Shown here: positions 14,804 through 23,160 of the stretch, one piece after another
Numbering within the stretch: position 1 is the first letter of the stretch
Layout of the letters: each line of letters starts with the position of its first letter
Assembly: GCA_029932385.1 (NCBI GenBank)
Contig: JAOZQE010000002.1
Coordinates: forward strand, 12,760 to 47,485
Direction of reading: 5' to 3'
Length of the DNA: 34,726 nt
Source of the DNA: a bacterium
Lineage (GTDB): Bacteria; Desulfobacterota; Anaeroferrophillalia; Anaeroferrophillales; Tharpellaceae
Notes under the pieces: generated by a model
What the model was told of the DNA's origin: nothing
What the model saw: the letters and a program-made list of their open reading frames with translations, nothing else
Database searches by the model: none
Translations under genes and position numbers: made by a program

Positions 14804-17056
14804 TTGACGGCGCCCATATCAATAAGCGGTCAAAACACCAGAGATCACATAAAGAAGGATCATCAGCGCCGCAGACGAGAGAAGATCATTATTGCGGTTC
14901 TGGCGATCGTCATAACCACTCTCTTCTACATCGAGATGAACCTGAGCAACCTGCCGACGGAAATGCCGATCCTCGGCAATGTTATCGTTTTTGCTCTCAT
15001 AAATATCAACATAATCCTCCTGCTCCTGCTGATTTTCCTGATCCTCCGCAACCTCCTGAAACTCCTGCTCGAAAGAAAACGTAAAATTGTCGGTTTCCGC
15101 CTGCGGACCAAACTGGTAGTAGCCTTCATTTCATTGTCACTTTTTCCCACGATTCTGCTCTTTGTCGCGGCAACCGGTTTTATCCGTTTCAGCCTCGACA
15201 ACTGGTTTTCGACCAACTTTGAGACATCACTCGATGCTTCACTCGTGATCGCCCAGGAATACTACGATAATCTGCGGCAGCAGAACCGTACTTTAGCCGA
15301 CGTTATCGCGGCCGAAACCACCCGCAAAGGCCTGTTAATCGGAGAACAACACCAACTTTTACAAAAACTGGTCGAGACGAAACGCTCCGAATATGCTCTT
15401 GATGCCATCGCCATCATCCCGCAACCCGGCCCACCTTTAGCCTGCACTTTAAGCCTGAGCTCCTCGTTAAGCAAAGAGAACTATCAGGCCAGCATCAACT
15501 TGACTGACAAACTGCAAAACCGCGATCTAATTGTGCCTATGGCCGACGGATCCACCATGATTCAGGGGTGGGCCCCGATACTTTCGACCTGGCAGGGGGA
15601 TAAAGTGATCGCTTTAGTGGTTACGATCAAGCAGATTCCGGCCAGCCTCGCCTTACAAATGCAGAATATCTCAGAAAAGTATACGGCTTACAAAAAAGCT
15701 AAGAATCTGGAGATCTATATTAAAAGTAACTATATCATGACTTTTGTCCTGATTACGGCGCTGATCACTTTCATCTCAATCTGGTTTGGGTTCTTTCTGG
15801 CGAAGGATATCACGGCTCCGGTCCACGAACTGGCTCTGGCGACCCAGCAGATCGCCGATGGCAACCTTAATTTCAGCATCGATATGGTTGCCAGTGATGA
15901 ACTCGGCATTCTCGTCAACTCCTTCAACAGTATGACCAGAAACCTTCTCGAAAGTCGAAAGGAACGTGAACTGGCCCACCAGGAGATGAGCCGTATCAGT
16001 TCTGAACACGAACAGAGACGGCGCTACACTGAAACTATTCTCGCAAATATCAGCACCGGGGTTATCGCTTTAGACCGCACCGGCAGCATCACCACGATCA
16101 ATCAGGCAGCAGAAAATATTTTCGCCTTCGCTCCGAATACGACTCAAGGTCGAAACTACCGGGATGTTTTTCACCAGGAGCTGATTCAGAGAATCCGTCA
16201 ATACCTGAAAGAGAGCCAGAATGATCCTGACAAAAAACGCAACATTGAACTGACGCTGCCGGATCGCAACCGTTACGTATCTGTTCATTTCAGCCCTTTT
16301 TACGCGGAGTCTGACAGCTACATCGGCATGCTCATCATTATTAACGACATGAGCGAACTGGTCAAAGCTCAGAAAACCGTAGCCTGGCGTGAGGTTGCCC
16401 GCAGAATCGCGCATGAGATTAAAAATCCGCTGACGCCAATTGCCCTTTCGGCTCAGCGCATCCAGCGCAAATACAGTGACCTGACCGAAGAGGACGACCA
16501 TGTTCTCAAAGACTGCACTACCACAATTGTCCGTCAGGTCAACGATTTGAAATCTCTGGTTAATGAATTCTCTAGTTTTGCACGCATGCCCCAGGCCCGT
16601 CCGACCCTGCAAAATCTGAATCAGATCATTGATGAGTCCCTGATTTTATACCGCCAGAGCCACAGTCAGGTGGAATTCACTTTCACGCCCGACGACAGGG
16701 TGCCGGATTTCTATCTCGACCGGGAACAGATCAAGCGGGTCATGACCAATCTCGTGGATAACGCTCTGGCCGCACTCAAGAAAATCGACTCAAGTAAAAT
16801 CTGGATTGCCACCAGACTTGACAAAAGTCTGGAAATGGTTATTATCGAGCTCAACGACAATGGCCCGGGAATGGATGAAAGAACCCAGGCTCGCCTTTTC
16901 GAACCCTACTTTTCAACCAAAAAGAGGGGTACCGGTTTAGGACTGACCATCGTCAAAACTATTATCAACGATCATCGCGGTTTTATTCGTGTCCGTGAAA
17001 ACCATCTTAAGGGGACCTGCTTTGTAATCGAATTACCGATTATAAAGAATGCATAA
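14804..17056 (+). CDS. ntrY: NtrY-like membrane sensor histidine kinase
   Basis: A 750-residue sensor kinase of the NtrY type. Membrane helices lie near residues 27-46, 55-80 and 100-125, then an extracytoplasmic region and another helix near 308-330. A HAMP domain follows ('DITAPVHELALATQQIADGN'), a PAS domain at about residues 405-515, the dimerisation helix with phosphorylated H537 (RIAHEIKNPLTPIALSAQRI) and an ATPase domain (NLVDNALAAL, NDNGPGMD, GTGLGLTIVK). It should phosphorylate the NtrX-like regulator encoded 31 bases downstream. The start is TTG, two bases after the DUF4390 stop, with GAAGAG about 6 bases upstream. In alpha-proteobacteria NtrYX responds to nitrogen and redox state; the signal here is unknown. 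Confidence 0.93.
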   Translation: MTAPISISGQNTRDHIKKDHQRRRREKIIIAVLAIVITTLFYIEMNLSNLPTEMPILGNVIVFALININIILLLLLIFLILRNLLKLLLERKRKIVGFRLRTKLVVAFISLSLFPTILLFVAATGFIRFSLDNWFSTNFETSLDASLVIAQEYYDNLRQQNRTLADVIAAETTRKGLLIGEQHQLLQKLVETKRSEYALDAIAIIPQPGPPLACTLSLSSSLSKENYQASINLTDKLQNRDLIVPMADGSTMIQGWAPILSTWQGDKVIALVVTIKQIPASLALQMQNISEKYTAYKKAKNLEIYIKSNYIMTFVLITALITFISIWFGFFLAKDITAPVHELALATQQIADGNLNFSIDMVASDELGILVNSFNSMTRNLLESRKERELAHQEMSRISSEHEQRRRYTETILANISTGVIALDRTGSITTINQAAENIFAFAPNTTQGRNYRDVFHQELIQRIRQYLKESQNDPDKKRNIELTLPDRNRYVSVHFSPFYAESDSYIGMLIIINDMSELVKAQKTVAWREVARRIAHEIKNPLTPIALSAQRIQRKYSDLTEEDDHVLKDCTTTIVRQVNDLKSLVNEFSSFARMPQARPTLQNLNQIIDESLILYRQSHSQVEFTFTPDDRVPDFYLDREQIKRVMTNLVDNALAALKKIDSSKIWIATRLDKSLEMVIIELNDNGPGMDERTQARLFEPYFSTKKRGTGLGLTIVKTIINDHRGFIRVRENHLKGTCFVIELPIIKNA

Positions 17057-17087
17057 GAGCCTTAACCTGTTAAAGTGAAATATAAAA

Positions 17088-18476
17088 ATGAAAAAGACCA
17101 TTCTCATAATTGATGACGAACCGGATATCTGCCAGTCAATGAGTGATATTTTCAGTGATGAAGGCTATAATGTCATGACTGCCGGAGATGGTAACGAAGC
17201 TTTGGGAAAGCTCGAAAAAGAGACCCCGGACCTGATTTTTCTCGATATCTGGCTGCCCGACAGTGACGGATTAAAACTTCTGCCCGGACTCAAACAGGAA
17301 CACCCGCATGTGCCGGTAATCATGATCTCAGGACACGGCACCATCGAAACTGCGGTTCAGGCCACTAAACTCGGAGCCTTTGATTTTATCGAAAAACCTC
17401 TCTCTCTGGACAAGCTGGTAATTACTGCCAGCAACGCTTTAACCATCTCCAGACTCCAGGAAGAGAATGTCCGGCTCAAGAAAAAATATAATGAAAATCG
17501 TCTGATCGGTGAATGCCGCCCGATTCTGCAACTCAGGGAACAGATCAGGATTATCGCCCCGACTGATGGCTGGGTTCTGATTGTCGGCGAGAACGGTACC
17601 GGCAAAGAGATGGTCGCCCGTGAGGTCCACCGCCTCAGTAACCGCCAGAACGGCCCTTTTATTGATGTCAACTGCGCCGCGATTCCCGACAACCTGATTG
17701 AATCCGAACTTTTCGGCTATGAGAAAGGCGCTTTCACCGGAGCTGACCGCCGCCAGAAGGGGAAATTTGAACTCAGTAATCAGGGTACAATTTTCCTCGA
17801 TGAGATCGGTGATATGAGTCTCAACACCCAGGCCAAAATCTTACGGGTCCTGCAGGAGAAGACCCTCTCCCGCCTGGGTAACAGTAAACCGATTCCGATC
17901 GACGTCCGCATCATCGCGGCCACCAACAAAGATCTCGAGGAAGAGATCAAAGCCGGTAATTTCCGCCAGGATCTCTATTTCCGCCTCAATGTCCTCCCGA
18001 TTCAGGTGCCGGCCTTAAGGGATCGCCGCGAAGATATCCCCCTGCTCTGTGAAACCTTTATAACTAATTACTACAATAATCACGGTGGCACTTACCGGCA
18101 TCTCTCCCCTGAGGTAATCGCCAGACTCAAAGAGTATAACTGGCCCGGAAATGTCAGAGAGCTTAAAAATCTGATGGAGCGGCTTTCCATCATGTGCACG
18201 ACCGAGCTCGTCCAGGTAAGCGATTTACCGCCCTACCTGCGCGATCTCAAAGAATCCGGCCGGGGAAATGCGGAAGCCCATCAATGGAGTGATTTTTTAG
18301 AATCAAATTCATTCAACGATGTCACCAAAGCCTTCGAAAAACTCTACATCTCGGATAAACTACTTAAAAATGACTGGAATATATCTAAAACTGCTAATTT
18401 AATCGGCATGACCCGGCGTAATCTGCATCGCAAGATCAACGCGCTGGAGATCTCGCAGCCGGATCCACAATCTTAA
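17088..18476 (+). CDS. ntrX: NtrX-like sigma-54-dependent response regulator
   Basis: A 462-residue activator with three domains. The receiver (about residues 1-120) has acidic IDDEPD, phosphoacceptor D53 in FLDIWLPDSDG and a lysine in FIEKPL. The AAA+ sigma-54 interaction domain (about residues 140-370) has Walker A GENGTGKE, the GAFTGA loop and Walker B GTIFLDEIGD. A Fis-type helix-turn-helix forms the C-terminus (ISKTANLIGMTRRNLHRKIN). It should activate sigma-54 promoters after phosphorylation by the NtrY-like kinase encoded just upstream. GAFTGA is intact, so RNA polymerase remodelling should be possible. Targets cannot be seen in the window. The stop codon lies within a short tandem repeat. 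Confidence 0.95.
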   Translation: MKKTILIIDDEPDICQSMSDIFSDEGYNVMTAGDGNEALGKLEKETPDLIFLDIWLPDSDGLKLLPGLKQEHPHVPVIMISGHGTIETAVQATKLGAFDFIEKPLSLDKLVITASNALTISRLQEENVRLKKKYNENRLIGECRPILQLREQIRIIAPTDGWVLIVGENGTGKEMVAREVHRLSNRQNGPFIDVNCAAIPDNLIESELFGYEKGAFTGADRRQKGKFELSNQGTIFLDEIGDMSLNTQAKILRVLQEKTLSRLGNSKPIPIDVRIIAATNKDLEEEIKAGNFRQDLYFRLNVLPIQVPALRDRREDIPLLCETFITNYYNNHGGTYRHLSPEVIARLKEYNWPGNVRELKNLMERLSIMCTTELVQVSDLPPYLRDLKESGRGNAEAHQWSDFLESNSFNDVTKAFEKLYISDKLLKNDWNISKTANLIGMTRRNLHRKINALEISQPDPQS

Positions 18477-18496
18477 TCTTAATTTTAATCTTAATT
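18473..18496. repeat. Exact 2 x 12-bp tandem repeat after ntrX
   Basis: TTAATCTTAATT occurs twice back to back, beginning within the ntrX stop codon. Each unit is itself two near-identical hexamers, TTAATC and TTAATT. It lies about 40 bases before parE and could be simple slippage sequence or a binding site. Confidence 0.8.
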
Positions 18497-18536
18497 CACC
18501 GATAAATTTAACCACGAACGGATAAAACAATAAAAC

Positions 18537-20453
18537 ATGGCTCAGAAAAATAATAACAATAATAATGATTACGGTGCTGATGCAATCGAAGTCCTTAAGG
18601 GCCTCGATCCTGTCAAGATGCGGCCGGGAATGTATACAGATACAACCCGGCCCAACCATCTCGCACAGGAGGTTATCGACAACAGTGTTGATGAAGCGAT
18701 TGCCGGCTTTGCCAACCGTCTCGATGTAACCCTGCACTCGGACAACTCTATCTCGGTTAAAGATAACGGCCGGGGAATGCCGGTCGATATTCATCCCGAA
18801 GAGAAGGTTCCCGGAGTCGAGTTAATCATGACCAGACTCCATGCCGGAGCCAAATTCTCTCAGAAAAACTATCAGTGTTCCGGCGGCCTGCACGGGGTCG
18901 GAGTTTCAGTGGTAAACGCTCTTTCGGAACGCCTTGAAGTTGAAATCCGCCGTGACGGCGGCCGCTTCGGGTGCGCCTATGCTAACGGTGAGACCACTAA
19001 ACCTCTGCATCGGATAGAGGATATCGGTCGCCGCAACAACGGTACGACTATTCATTTCTGGCCCAACCCCAAATATTTTGATTCGGTTAAATTTGTAGCG
19101 ACCAGACTTATACATTCCCTGCGGGCCAAAGCGGTTCTCTGCCCCGGCCTCAAGGTCTCATTCAAAGACCTGATTAATGACAAAACCTACGAGTGGCACT
19201 TTATTGACGGTTTGTCCGACTACCTGAAACAAAGTTTAGGCAACTATCCACAGCTGCCGGAGCAACCCTTTACCCATAAATTCACCGGTGAACATGAAAA
19301 TGTTACCTGGGCCCTGACTTGGCTTCCTGAAGGTGGCGAACTGATCACTGAGAGCTATGTCAACCTGATTCCGACATCCCAGGGGGGCACCCATGTCAAC
19401 GGCCTGCGCAGCGGCCTGCAGTCGGCCTTCAGAGAGTTCTGTGATTTCCGCAACCTGCTGCCCCGGGGGCTCAAGCTCTCCCCCGAAGACAGTTGGGAAG
19501 GCTTAAGCTATATCATCTCCCTGAAAATGCCGGAACCTCAGTTTTCGGGCCAGACCAAAGAACGCCTGACCTCCCGGGAAAGCGCTTCATTTGTAGCCGG
19601 AGTGGTTAAAGACTCTTTCAGTCTCTGGCTCAATGAGAACCCGACCCTCGGTGAAGAGTTGGCGGCAATGGTCATCGCCAGCGCCCAGAAGCGGCAACGG
19701 GCGGCAAAGAAAATTGAACGAAAGAAGATCACCAGCGGCCCGGCCCTGCCGGGTAAACTTGCTGACTGCGTCTCCCAAGACCCCAACTTGAGTGAACTTT
19801 TTCTAGTTGAAGGCGACTCGGCCGGGGGCTCGGCCAAACAGGCCCGGGATCGCAATTTTCAGGCGGTTATGCCTTTAAGAGGCAAGATCTTAAACACCTG
19901 GGAGAGTGATGTCGAAAGTATCATGGCCTCAAAAGAGATTCACGATATCTCTTCCGCAATCGGGGTTGATCCGGGCTCACCCAAACTTGACGATCTCAGA
20001 TACGGCAAGATCTGCGTCCTCGCTGATGCCGACTCTGACGGCCTCCACATTGCCACCTTGATCTGCGCCCTCTTCCTGCGGCATTTCAAACCGCTGGTCA
20101 GCGCCGGGCATCTCTATATCGCAATGCCGCCGCTCTATCGAATTGACCGGGGAAAAGACATTTTCTATGCCCTTGACGAAGCTGAAAAAGAGGGTATTTT
20201 AGATCGCCTTAAAAGCGAGAAAAAAGCTGGCAAAATCAATCTCCAGCGTTTTAAGGGTCTGGGCGAGATGAACCCGCTGCAGCTTCGGGAAACCACTATG
20301 GCGCCGGAGACCCGCCGACTGGTCCGTCTCAACCTGGATAATGAAGAGGAAGATTTCAAAATAATGGATATGATGCTGGCCAAGAAAAGAGCCGCTGACC
20401 GGCGGCGCTGGCTCGAAGGTAAAGACCAGTTTATAAACTTAGACGCTAATTAA
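18537..20453 (+). CDS. parE: DNA topoisomerase IV subunit B (ParE)
   Basis: The 638-residue ATPase subunit of topoisomerase IV, which with ParC decatenates replicated chromosomes using ATP. GHKL ATPase motifs: EVIDNSVDEA, DNGRGMPVDIHPEE, GGLHGVGVSVVNALS. Transducer: 'VNLIPTSQGGTHVNGLR'. TOPRIM: LFLVEGDSAGGSAKQARDR and CVLADADSDGLHIATL; the C-terminal piece has QRFKGLGEMNP. The text matches enterobacterial ParE much more closely than GyrB, including RPGMYTDTTRPNHL, so ParE is preferred. A run of asparagines follows residue 3 and is probably a flexible tail. The ribosome-binding site is weak. parC follows about 100 bases downstream. Confidence 0.95.
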   Translation: MAQKNNNNNNDYGADAIEVLKGLDPVKMRPGMYTDTTRPNHLAQEVIDNSVDEAIAGFANRLDVTLHSDNSISVKDNGRGMPVDIHPEEKVPGVELIMTRLHAGAKFSQKNYQCSGGLHGVGVSVVNALSERLEVEIRRDGGRFGCAYANGETTKPLHRIEDIGRRNNGTTIHFWPNPKYFDSVKFVATRLIHSLRAKAVLCPGLKVSFKDLINDKTYEWHFIDGLSDYLKQSLGNYPQLPEQPFTHKFTGEHENVTWALTWLPEGGELITESYVNLIPTSQGGTHVNGLRSGLQSAFREFCDFRNLLPRGLKLSPEDSWEGLSYIISLKMPEPQFSGQTKERLTSRESASFVAGVVKDSFSLWLNENPTLGEELAAMVIASAQKRQRAAKKIERKKITSGPALPGKLADCVSQDPNLSELFLVEGDSAGGSAKQARDRNFQAVMPLRGKILNTWESDVESIMASKEIHDISSAIGVDPGSPKLDDLRYGKICVLADADSDGLHIATLICALFLRHFKPLVSAGHLYIAMPPLYRIDRGKDIFYALDEAEKEGILDRLKSEKKAGKINLQRFKGLGEMNPLQLRETTMAPETRRLVRLNLDNEEEDFKIMDMMLAKKRAADRRRWLEGKDQFINLDAN

Positions 20454-20552
20454 AGCCCGCAGACAAGTGGCCTTTTCAGAATATTTCTCTCTCTTAAAAA
20501 TGAGCTAATGTTCCGCAAGTCACTAAATTTACTGTCAAGACACAAGGATCAC

Positions 20553-22832
20553 ATGAATCAGGACAACCACAACATAATTCAAGATACTACTGAGAAACAG
20601 TTTCTCGGTCAGTTTACAGAAAAAGCCTATTTAGAATACGCCATGTACGTCATCCTCGACCGGGCTCTGCCCTATATTGGTGACGGTCTTAAACCGGTAC
20701 AGCGGCGCATTATCTACGCGATGTCGGAACTCGGCCTTAAAGCCGGAGCTAAATACAAAAAATCGGCCCGAACGGTAGGTGACGTTTTAGGTAAGTTCCA
20801 TCCCCACGGTGATTCCGCCTGCTATGAAGCCATGGTGGTCATGGCCCAGCCTTTCACCTACCGCTATCCACTGGTCGACGGCCAGGGCAACTGGGGCGCT
20901 CCGGATGATCCAAAATCATTTGCCGCCATGCGTTACACTGAATCCCGACTTTCGGCCTATGCCGATCTTCTTTTAAGCGAACTCGGCAACGGTACGGTGG
21001 ACTGGGTTGATAATTTCGACGGCACCTTGAAAGAGCCGGAGCTGCTGCCCGCTCGCCTGCCTAATATTCTCTTAAATGGCAGCACCGGCATTGCCGTCGG
21101 CATGGCGACCGACATTCCGCCGCATAACCTGACCGAAGTCGCGGCGGCCTGCATCCATCTGCTTGACCATCCCCAAGCAACCACGGCGGAGCTCTGCAAC
21201 TGCATCAAGGGGCCGGATTTCCCCTCGCAAACTGAAATTATAACCCCGAATGAAGAGATCATCAGAATCTACGAAAAGGGTTCGGGCTCGATTAAAATGC
21301 GGGCCGTATATCACAAGGAAGATAACGACATCGTTATTACCGCTTTGCCGCATCAAGCCTCCGGTGCCCGGATTATGGAACAGATCGCGGCCCAGATGCA
21401 GGCAAAGAAACTGCCTCTGGTCGCCGACTTGCGGGATGAATCAGACAATGAAGAACCGATTCGCCTGGTCATTATCCCGCGCTCAAACCGGGTTGACAGT
21501 GAACAGTTAATGGCCCACCTTTTTGCGACTACTGATCTTGAAAAAAACTACCGCGTCAATCTCAATCTGATCGCTCTCGACGGCCGCCCCCGGGTTATGA
21601 ATCTGGCCGAGATTTTAAGTGAATGGCTGACCTTTCGTACTGATGTTGTCAGGCGGCGGCTCAACTACCGCTTAGACAAAGTTAAGGCCCGGCTCCATAT
21701 TCTAACCGGTCTGCTGATTGCATTCTTAAATCTTGATGAAATTATTGAGATTATCCGCAACAATGACCGGCCGAAACCGATTCTCATAGAACGTTTTAAT
21801 TTAAGTGAAATCCAGGCGGAAGCCATTCTGGAACTCAAATTGCGTCACCTGGCCAAGCTTGAAGAGATGAAGATTAAGGGTGAAGAGGATGAGCTCGAAA
21901 AAGAGCGCCGGGCCCTCGAAGAGATCCTTGACTCAAGCCGCAAACTGAAAAGTCTGATCCGCAAAGAGATCAAAGCCTGCGCCAAACAGTTCGGCGATAA
22001 ACGCCGCTCGCCCATGGTAAGCCGTTCCGAAGCCCAGGCCCTGACCACGATCGACCTGCTGCCGACCGAAGCAATTACGGTCATTCTTTCGGACAAAGGC
22101 TGGATCAGAGCCGCCAAGGGGCACGATATCAATCCCGAAAAGGTCAACTACCGGGTTGGCGACAGTTTCAAAAGTGCGGTACCGGGCCGCAGTAATCAAC
22201 CGGTAATTCTTCTCGCAGCAAACGGTCGCTGTTACACGCTGCCCTCTCATAACCTGCCTTCAGCCCGGAGTCACGGAGAGCCGTTGAGCGGCCGCCTGCA
22301 ACTTGAAAACAATGCCCCGATAGAGCATATGCTGATGGGGGAAGAGAATAATCTCTTTCTGCTGGCATCTGACGCGGGCTACGGCTTCATCGCCAGACTT
22401 TCTGATCTGATCAGTAAAAATAAGAGCGGCAAAGCCGTTCTAACACTGCCGCCTAACGCCCGGCCCCTGGCCCCGTTAGCGGTCAGAAACCTGCAGGAGG
22501 AAAGCCTGGTAGCCTTAAGCAGCAGCGGCCGCATACTGATCTTCTCACTCACCCAACTACCGCTGCTACCCCGGGGTAAAGGCAATAAAATTATTAATCT
22601 GACCCCAAGCCGCGGCAAGCATAAAAAAGAGATCCTTAAATCCATGGTTATCCTGCCGGACGAGGCAAGCCTGAAAATTTACGCCGGTCGCCGCCATCTG
22701 ACTTTGAAAAAAGAGAGCCTTGAAAGTTATATCGGTAATCGTGGCCGCCGCGGCCAGATGTTGCCGCACGGCCTGCAGCGGGCAGAGCAACTTGAAGTGA
22801 TTACGGCAAAGGAGAGCAGTGATGAAGATTGA
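20553..22832 (+). CDS. parC: DNA topoisomerase IV subunit A (ParC)
   Basis: The DNA-cleaving subunit of topoisomerase IV, about 759 residues. The winged-helix/tower core includes [20 protein letters not shown] and the catalytic tyrosine Y128 in [12 protein letters not shown]. The serine and glutamate that define quinolone sensitivity (GDSACYE) are the sensitive type. A long coiled coil ('[20 protein letters not shown]') precedes a C-terminal beta-pinwheel with the ParC-like '[16 protein letters not shown]' ending and no GyrA box. I chose the ATG at 20553, with AAGG 6 bases upstream; an ATG at 20508 would add 15 residues. The 3' end overlaps the selenoprotein gene by 11 bases and contains that gene's ribosome-binding site. 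Confidence 0.94.
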   Translation: MNQDNHNIIQDTTEKQFLGQFTEKAYLEYAMYVILDRALPYIGDGLKPVQRRIIYAMSELGLKAGAKYKKSARTVGDVLGKFHPHGDSACYEAMVVMAQPFTYRYPLVDGQGNWGAPDDPKSFAAMRYTESRLSAYADLLLSELGNGTVDWVDNFDGTLKEPELLPARLPNILLNGSTGIAVGMATDIPPHNLTEVAAACIHLLDHPQATTAELCNCIKGPDFPSQTEIITPNEEIIRIYEKGSGSIKMRAVYHKEDNDIVITALPHQASGARIMEQIAAQMQAKKLPLVADLRDESDNEEPIRLVIIPRSNRVDSEQLMAHLFATTDLEKNYRVNLNLIALDGRPRVMNLAEILSEWLTFRTDVVRRRLNYRLDKVKARLHILTGLLIAFLNLDEIIEIIRNNDRPKPILIERFNLSEIQAEAILELKLRHLAKLEEMKIKGEEDELEKERRALEEILDSSRKLKSLIRKEIKACAKQFGDKRRSPMVSRSEAQALTTIDLLPTEAITVILSDKGWIRAAKGHDINPEKVNYRVGDSFKSAVPGRSNQPVILLAANGRCYTLPSHNLPSARSHGEPLSGRLQLENNAPIEHMLMGEENNLFLLASDAGYGFIARLSDLISKNKSGKAVLTLPPNARPLAPLAVRNLQEESLVALSSSGRILIFSLTQLPLLPRGKGNKIINLTPSRGKHKKEILKSMVILPDEASLKIYAGRRHLTLKKESLESYIGNRGRRGQMLPHGLQRAEQLEVITAKESSDED

Positions 22833-23160
22833 TTGGGCCTATATGCGTAAAGGCTGAACTTCATGTAAAAAAGCCCAGGAGTTCCTGGATGAGTACAAAC
22901 TGCAGATCAAAGAGGTAACCGATGCCCGTAAGAAACGGATTGATCACGAAGCTGCCTGGCAGATCTTAAGCCGGGCAGAAACGATAACTGTAGCCAAAGG
23001 CAAAAAACAACTCAATTTCACCCCTACAGACGCTAACCGGGATGAGATTCTCAAGGCGGCAATGGGACCCAGTGGCAATCTGCGGGCCCCGACCTTAAGA
23101 ATCGGCACGCGACTTGTGACAGGATTCAATCCGGAACTCTATCAAACCATATTTTCCTGA
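22822..23160 (+). CDS. UGA-encoded selenoprotein, ArsC/YffB-like thioredoxin-fold protein
   Basis: A 112-codon gene interrupted only by an in-frame TGA at 22855-22857. Decoding that TGA as selenocysteine gives Sec12 in the motif [14 protein letters not shown], a U-x-x-C redox pair with Cys15. The C-terminal part has [14 protein letters not shown] and [12 protein letters not shown], with the cis-proline loop and final strand/helix of ArsC/YffB/glutaredoxin-like proteins. Both sides of the TGA are needed for the fold. The ATG has GGAG 7 bases upstream, inside parC. The TGA stop shares one base with the rqcH start. A bSECIS-like hairpin follows the Sec codon. It matches what I know as the 'ArsC family (seleno)protein' of delta-proteobacteria. 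It is probably a cytosolic thiol/selenol oxidoreductase; the substrate is unknown and arsenate reduction is not implied. Confidence 0.92.
22858..22894 (+). promoter_or_regulatory. Candidate bacterial SECIS element
   Basis: Directly after the UGA, bases 22858-22864 (ACUUCAU) can pair with 22889-22894 (AUGAGU) with one bulged U. Above a one-sided A-rich internal loop, CCAGG (22875-22879) pairs with CCUGG (22884-22888), closing the loop AGUU. The loop holds a G at its second position and lies 22 bases after the UGA. Bacterial SECIS hairpins usually have such a G in the apical loop 16-37 bases downstream, for SelB binding. Confidence 0.7.

Noticed and set aside
22855-22857. TGA as a simple nonsense mutation (pseudogene)
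   Set aside because: The frame continues for 100 codons without further stops, the TGA replaces the expected redox cysteine, and a SECIS-like hairpin follows; a decayed gene would not show all three.
22944-23129. 61-codon frame on the minus strand opposite the selenoprotein gene
   Set aside because: It is antisense to the well-supported selenoprotein frame and shows no domain or ribosome-binding site.
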